A stretch of 44,684 nt of DNA. Origin: a virus. A program made the position numbers and the translations under genes. The stretch lies in the IMG/VR virus record IMGVR_UViG_3300023179_006577, positions 1-44,684 of that record. One strand, given 5' to 3'. The notes under the pieces were generated by a model, which saw nothing but the letters and a program-made list of their open reading frames with translations, was not told the origin of the DNA and did no database searches. This document shows positions 41,202-44,684 of this stretch, in pieces. Position 1 is the first letter of the stretch; each line of letters opens with the position of its first letter.

Positions 41202-41537
41202 ATGAAAGTTTTATATAATGTTAATAATAAATTACAATTTGAATTAGAAGCCTCAGGACAAAAAGAGTTATTTAAAGAATTAGCTCTTATTCAAGAAATT
41301 TTTGGAGAAGAAAAATGTGGATTGTGCAGTAAAAATAATTTGCGTTTTATAGTAAGGAATGTTGATGATAATGATTATTATGAATTAAGATGCAATGATT
41401 GTGGGGGCATATTATCTTTTGGTCAACATAAAAAAGGTGGTACATTATTTCCAAAAAGAAAAGATGGAGATAATTATATGCCAAATAAAGGATGGCATAA
41501 ATGGACACCAGATTCACAAACAGATAAAAAAGCTTAA
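41202..41537 (+). CDS. zinc-ribbon protein, 111 aa
   Basis: CGLCSKNN and RCNDCGG are two Cys-x-x-Cys pairs about 25 residues apart, forming a zinc ribbon, followed by the segment KKGGTLFPKRKDGDNYMPNKG and a Trp-rich end. The N-terminal ~30 residues form a helix. It begins two bases after the previous stop and is the last plus-strand gene, meeting the minus-strand genes tail to tail with a 4-base overlap. It is possibly nucleic-acid binding. Confidence 0.6.
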   Translation: MKVLYNVNNKLQFELEASGQKELFKELALIQEIFGEEKCGLCSKNNLRFIVRNVDDNDYYELRCNDCGGILSFGQHKKGGTLFPKRKDGDNYMPNKGWHKWTPDSQTDKKA

Positions 41538-41548
41538 TTCTCTTTTTT
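41526..41548. terminator. possible weak bidirectional terminator between convergent genes
   Basis: AAAAAAG (41526-41532) and CTTTTTT (41542-41548) form an A/T-rich inverted repeat with a 9-nt loop across the stop codons of the convergent genes. The stem contains a single G-C pair, so it is weak, but runs of A on one side and T on the other would suit termination in both directions. Confidence 0.3.
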
Positions 41549-41932
41549 CCATTTACCAATCGGGCATTCTTGATCTGCCCAAGCTAACTTGCTAGCAAAT
41601 GTTTTTGTTCTAGAAATAGGACAACCGCATTTGCTACAAGTATTATTGGTTAAAAATTCGCAAGTTTGACAAATACTAAATCTTTTTTTTATTTGTTCGT
41701 CTGAACAAACAGGAAATCCGGCTGCCGCATGATCAATAGCTGCGCCAGCAAAATTTTTAACTTTTTCTAAGAAAGATATTTGGTTATTATCTTTCATACT
41801 ATTTTTACAAATAAATATCGGAGGATAATCATAGTTATCTATTGTTCTAATTATAGTTTCACATTTTGAACACTGATACCTATCTGTGTCAATTGGTATA
41901 AAATTACAATAAATTTCAGGTATCATACTCAT
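41534..41932 (-). CDS. Cys-rich zinc-finger protein, 132 aa
   Basis: Several Cys pairs are visible: RYQCSKCETI, FPVCSDEQIKKRFSICQTCEF, NTCSKCGCP and DQECPIGKW. The last two, with the closing CP-x-GKW, match a family of small phage/bacterial proteins with a C-terminal multi-Cys module that binds zinc. The role is unknown. Its ATG lies inside the end of the large upstream gene (17-base overlap), so it is co-expressed with the structural region. Confidence 0.6.
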   Translation of the reverse strand: MSMIPEIYCNFIPIDTDRYQCSKCETIIRTIDNYDYPPIFICKNSMKDNNQISFLEKVKNFAGAAIDHAAAGFPVCSDEQIKKRFSICQTCEFLTNNTCSKCGCPISRTKTFASKLAWADQECPIGKWKKEN

Positions 41933-44684
41933 AAGGAATCATCTCCCATGGGAATTGACTATTAAGATCATTTTTATTTTCTATTTTATCCTTACTACCA
42001 AAAAAAGCTCTGAATATCATTTCGTTTTGCCATTTAAAAAAATCTGGAAATTTATCAGAATCTGTTTTTTTAATTTTTTTATCTTTATCTACCTCTAAAC
42101 ATGTCCAACAATAATAGTTATTATTTAATGTTTCTCCACTATTAATTTCTGTTGGAGAATCAAAAGCTGTTAATGGTCTGAAAGGAGTACTGCTCGCTCC
42201 ATATCTGTATACTGTTGTCAAATAATCTATTCCTCTAATTTGTCTTGGAACTTTTCTAAATTGAACATTTAATGTATTCGTATCATCAAGATTAAAAATA
42301 TTATATACTCTAGTTGGTTTGCCTATTCTGTTTTCAAATGGTCCTATAAGGCCGGAACCAGGAATATGAGGACCACAAGCACAAGGAGAAGAACAGTCCG
42401 GACTTAACACAGAATTAACATCTGATGAATAATCGTTTTTCTGTGGTTTTTTGAATTCTGGATGATTTGGATCGGTTATTGGTATAGCAAGATCGTAAGT
42501 TTCTTCGGCAACTACTAAAATATCTTGAGAAGGCAAAGAATCAAAACTGTTATCATTATTCACCATAAATCTTCTTTGTATAGTATATTCTTTCCAAAAA
42601 TAATTTTTGTCTTGGTATGTATTTTTTTGTTCTTGTATTTGTTTATCAGGAATAATATATGAAGTGCTATAACCTCTATTTTCCACAATTTCCTCGTGTT
42701 GTACGAAAGGTTGAGAATAATCTTTAATAAGATCTGTTGGACAAATATTATTATTAACTCTTAATTCAACTCCAACGTTATTAAATAAACCATTAGCATA
42801 TTTACAAGTATAAGTAGTCCTTTTCAAAATTTTAAGAGAAACATCTTCAGCTATTGAACAAGATTGTTTAGGATCAATATTAATCCAATAGTAATTTTTA
42901 TCTTCATTATTATTTTTATAATCTATTTTTATAACGTTATTATTTTCGGTCTTAATTTGGACCATAGTATGATGATAAATATAAGAATTATCTTCTTTTG
43001 CTGTGTAGATTTTTTTTCCATCATTATCTATAGTTAGAATGGCTTGATTTTCTAATAATTTTATTAATTCATTTCTTTCGTAATATCTCTCATTAATAGT
43101 TTTTTTAGTTAATTTTTTATAGCATCCTTCTCTATTAGTATTGTTTCTATCATAACAAACGATAGGATCATCTGGTAAAAGATCATAATGGTCTTGTAAA
43201 TTTTTAATTGTTCCGTCTTTTATAACATTGGATGTTTTATTTTCATCTCCTATTCCATTTATATTATTATCTAGTTTTTCTAAGAAATTTAGACGATTTA
43301 CCACAATATCAATATCAGATTGAAAAAGATGATTAATTGAATTATTATGAATAAAATCTTGTTCAAAGCTTATATTCCCATTGTCCGGAATAGTATATAC
43401 CAATGAAGTTCCAGATCCATCAGTTGTTGTATCAAGCAAGTTTTTAATCTTTACAATCATCACTTGATATAAAGAGTCTTTGTTGTTACTTACCGAATTA
43501 TATAAACTACTAATAATATTATCATAATCATTTTCTGTTGTATTAGTATTTTTAATAAAATTATAATTATCATTTAAAAATACTGTTTTAAGATCTTCTA
43601 TAGAAAAAGAGTATCCTGCTAAGCCTTTGGTATTATTAATAAAAATATCATTTATATATATATTATTATATTTTAGTTTATCATTCACATTGTTATTAAA
43701 TAATTCATAAATAGTTTTTAAATTATTATTAGACAAATTAACAGATAAAAATTCTTTATTTTTAAACGGAGAACCATCACCATAACTACCCAAACCGAAG
43801 GTAGAATCGTAAATATTAGGAATAGTTGATTTAATTTTACTTTTTTCTAAACTCCAACTATTTAAAGGATAAGTTTTTTCATCTGATAATTTTGTTGTTT
43901 GATCTTTAAATACTAATAAAGTATCATTTTGACAAGGAGATACATAAGAGGCTTCTTTAATATTATCTCCTAATACTAGTATAGTATAATACTCATTATT
44001 ATTTATTACTAATGCTTTACTAGTAATAGTAGTTTTTTTAGAATCAGTATTATTAGAATAATATTCTATTTTATCATTTACGTCAAAAATATAAAATGGT
44101 AATTTACCTTTAATAATAATATTTTGAGTAAAATTAGGATTTAAATCAGCTATAATATTATTTTGCTGTATACTGCTATGGAAACGGATAGAAATAGCAA
44201 CATTATTCTTTATATTTTTTATATCATTAATTTCTTTTTCAGAAAACGTATAATTTGGATCGGGCGAAGAATATAAAGGTATTTCATTTGGAGTATAGAT
44301 TCCATTATATTTGCTATTAACATTATCAGATGAAAAATTAATTATAAACGGTTTAGAAATATTTGCTACTAATATTGGAGCATTCGGAGGATTAGCTCCA
44401 ATTTGTTTTGATCCAAAAACACTTATTAAAATAGTATTTAATTCGTCTGGGGTATCAGTAGAATTTAAAGGATAATCACTTTCTGTAATAGTTTTAACAT
44501 TATTACCGTATTTACTATTTTTTAATAATATTTTATCGATATCAGAAGACGATATAGTATCAAATTTAAAATTAGAAAATATAGGAATATTATTTTTAGC
44601 TAATTTTACGAATTTATATTTATCAAGTTTTAAAATTGGTAAATTACTATATTTAAATATAGGAGCTTCTAATTTATACCATAT
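41916..44684 (-). CDS. large, probably structural, protein; 5' end outside the window
   Basis: The minus-strand frame is open from the window edge (44684) to TGA at 41916, at least 922 codons, with no ATG, GTG or TTG before TTG 43793, so the true start lies beyond the window. The composition is Asn/Thr/Ile/Tyr-rich with beta-type patterning. A cysteine knot-like stretch CSSPCACGP, the segment PHIPGSGLIGPFENRIGKP and TAFDSPTEINSGE lie in the C-terminal third. No enzyme motif is visible. Large size, strand switch and composition suit a tail, baseplate or other virion protein. Confidence 0.6.
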   Translation of the reverse strand: MWYKLEAPIFKYSNLPILKLDKYKFVKLAKNNIPIFSNFKFDTISSSDIDKILLKNSKYGNNVKTITESDYPLNSTDTPDELNTILISVFGSKQIGANPPNAPILVANISKPFIINFSSDNVNSKYNGIYTPNEIPLYSSPDPNYTFSEKEINDIKNIKNNVAISIRFHSSIQQNNIIADLNPNFTQNIIIKGKLPFYIFDVNDKIEYYSNNTDSKKTTITSKALVINNNEYYTILVLGDNIKEASYVSPCQNDTLLVFKDQTTKLSDEKTYPLNSWSLEKSKIKSTIPNIYDSTFGLGSYGDGSPFKNKEFLSVNLSNNNLKTIYELFNNNVNDKLKYNNIYINDIFINNTKGLAGYSFSIEDLKTVFLNDNYNFIKNTNTTENDYDNIISSLYNSVSNNKDSLYQVMIVKIKNLLDTTTDGSGTSLVYTIPDNGNISFEQDFIHNNSINHLFQSDIDIVVNRLNFLEKLDNNINGIGDENKTSNVIKDGTIKNLQDHYDLLPDDPIVCYDRNNTNREGCYKKLTKKTINERYYERNELIKLLENQAILTIDNDGKKIYTAKEDNSYIYHHTMVQIKTENNNVIKIDYKNNNEDKNYYWINIDPKQSCSIAEDVSLKILKRTTYTCKYANGLFNNVGVELRVNNNICPTDLIKDYSQPFVQHEEIVENRGYSTSYIIPDKQIQEQKNTYQDKNYFWKEYTIQRRFMVNNDNSFDSLPSQDILVVAEETYDLAIPITDPNHPEFKKPQKNDYSSDVNSVLSPDCSSPCACGPHIPGSGLIGPFENRIGKPTRVYNIFNLDDTNTLNVQFRKVPRQIRGIDYLTTVYRYGASSTPFRPLTAFDSPTEINSGETLNNNYYCWTCLEVDKDKKIKKTDSDKFPDFFKWQNEMIFRAFFGSKDKIENKNDLNSQFPWEMIPYEYDT

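Noticed and set aside
1-44684. tRNA, rRNA, CRISPR array, integrase or insertion sequence
   Set aside because: No cloverleaf, regularly spaced repeat, recombinase or transposase signature was seen; spacers between genes are too short for most of these.

Overview
This window looks like part of the genome of a large, strictly lytic-type tailed phage (Caudoviricetes). Nearly all of it is strongly AT-rich, the genes are packed head to tail with ATGA-type or longer overlaps, ribosome binding sites of the AGGAG type are common, and I see no integrase, repressor, tRNA, rRNA, CRISPR array or insertion sequence. The host is not identifiable. The sigma70-like promoters and Shine-Dalgarno sites argue against a Bacteroidetes host. 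There is no gene-free stretch longer than about 300 bases.

Layout. (1) 1-2486: tail-fibre/adhesin-like genes. Roughly the first 1.7 kb is GC-rich, mosaic and frame-disrupted, unlike everything else, and it passes into AT-rich DNA inside one open frame. (2) 2511-3275: small membrane proteins. (3) 3238-8729: first glycan cluster (two rhamnan-synthesis-F-like proteins, one fused to a GT4 glycosyltransferase, a sugar nucleotidyltransferase, a sulfotransferase-like protein). (4) 8726-13550: dNTP supply (dCMP deaminase, ribonucleotide reductase NrdB and NrdA, MazG-like pyrophosphohydrolase). (5) 13637-31905: replication and recombination (PhoH, HNH nuclease, RecA, Vsr-like nuclease, DnaB helicase, DnaG-type primase, dNMP kinase, RecB-like exonuclease, a C-family DNA polymerase in three pieces with a DEDDh exonuclease gene among them, SSB), ending in a clear intrinsic terminator. 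(6) 31973-39690: second glycan cluster of GT4-like and divergent glycosyltransferase-like proteins. (7) 39662-41537: a homing endonuclease, a candidate ssDNA-annealing protein and a zinc-ribbon protein. (8) 41534-44684, minus strand: a zinc-finger protein and the C-terminal ~920 residues of a large, probably structural, protein that runs off the window.

The replication module is heavily colonised by selfish elements. NrdA, PhoH, the RecB-like exonuclease and a GT4 glycosyltransferase each carry a LAGLIDADG intein placed exactly in the catalytic motif. Two of these have the W/C/T signature of class 3 inteins, and one ends in Phe-Gln instead of His-Asn. Free-standing homing-type endonucleases sit beside phoH, recA and the glycan cluster, and one splits the polymerase.

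The most striking locus is the DNA polymerase (25870-31460). A consensus-like promoter leads to an ATG inside a hairpin. The PHP metal-binding motif then runs into a TAG stop. A matched TCT codon lies 10 nt downstream of the TCT that precedes the stop, and a perfect 7-bp hairpin starts at the stop. Skipping the 10 nt restores the expected PHP sequence, which resembles T4 gene 60 translational bypassing. The polymerase is then split by a homing endonuclease, and split again by two small genes including its putative proofreading exonuclease. All three catalytic aspartates lie on the middle piece.
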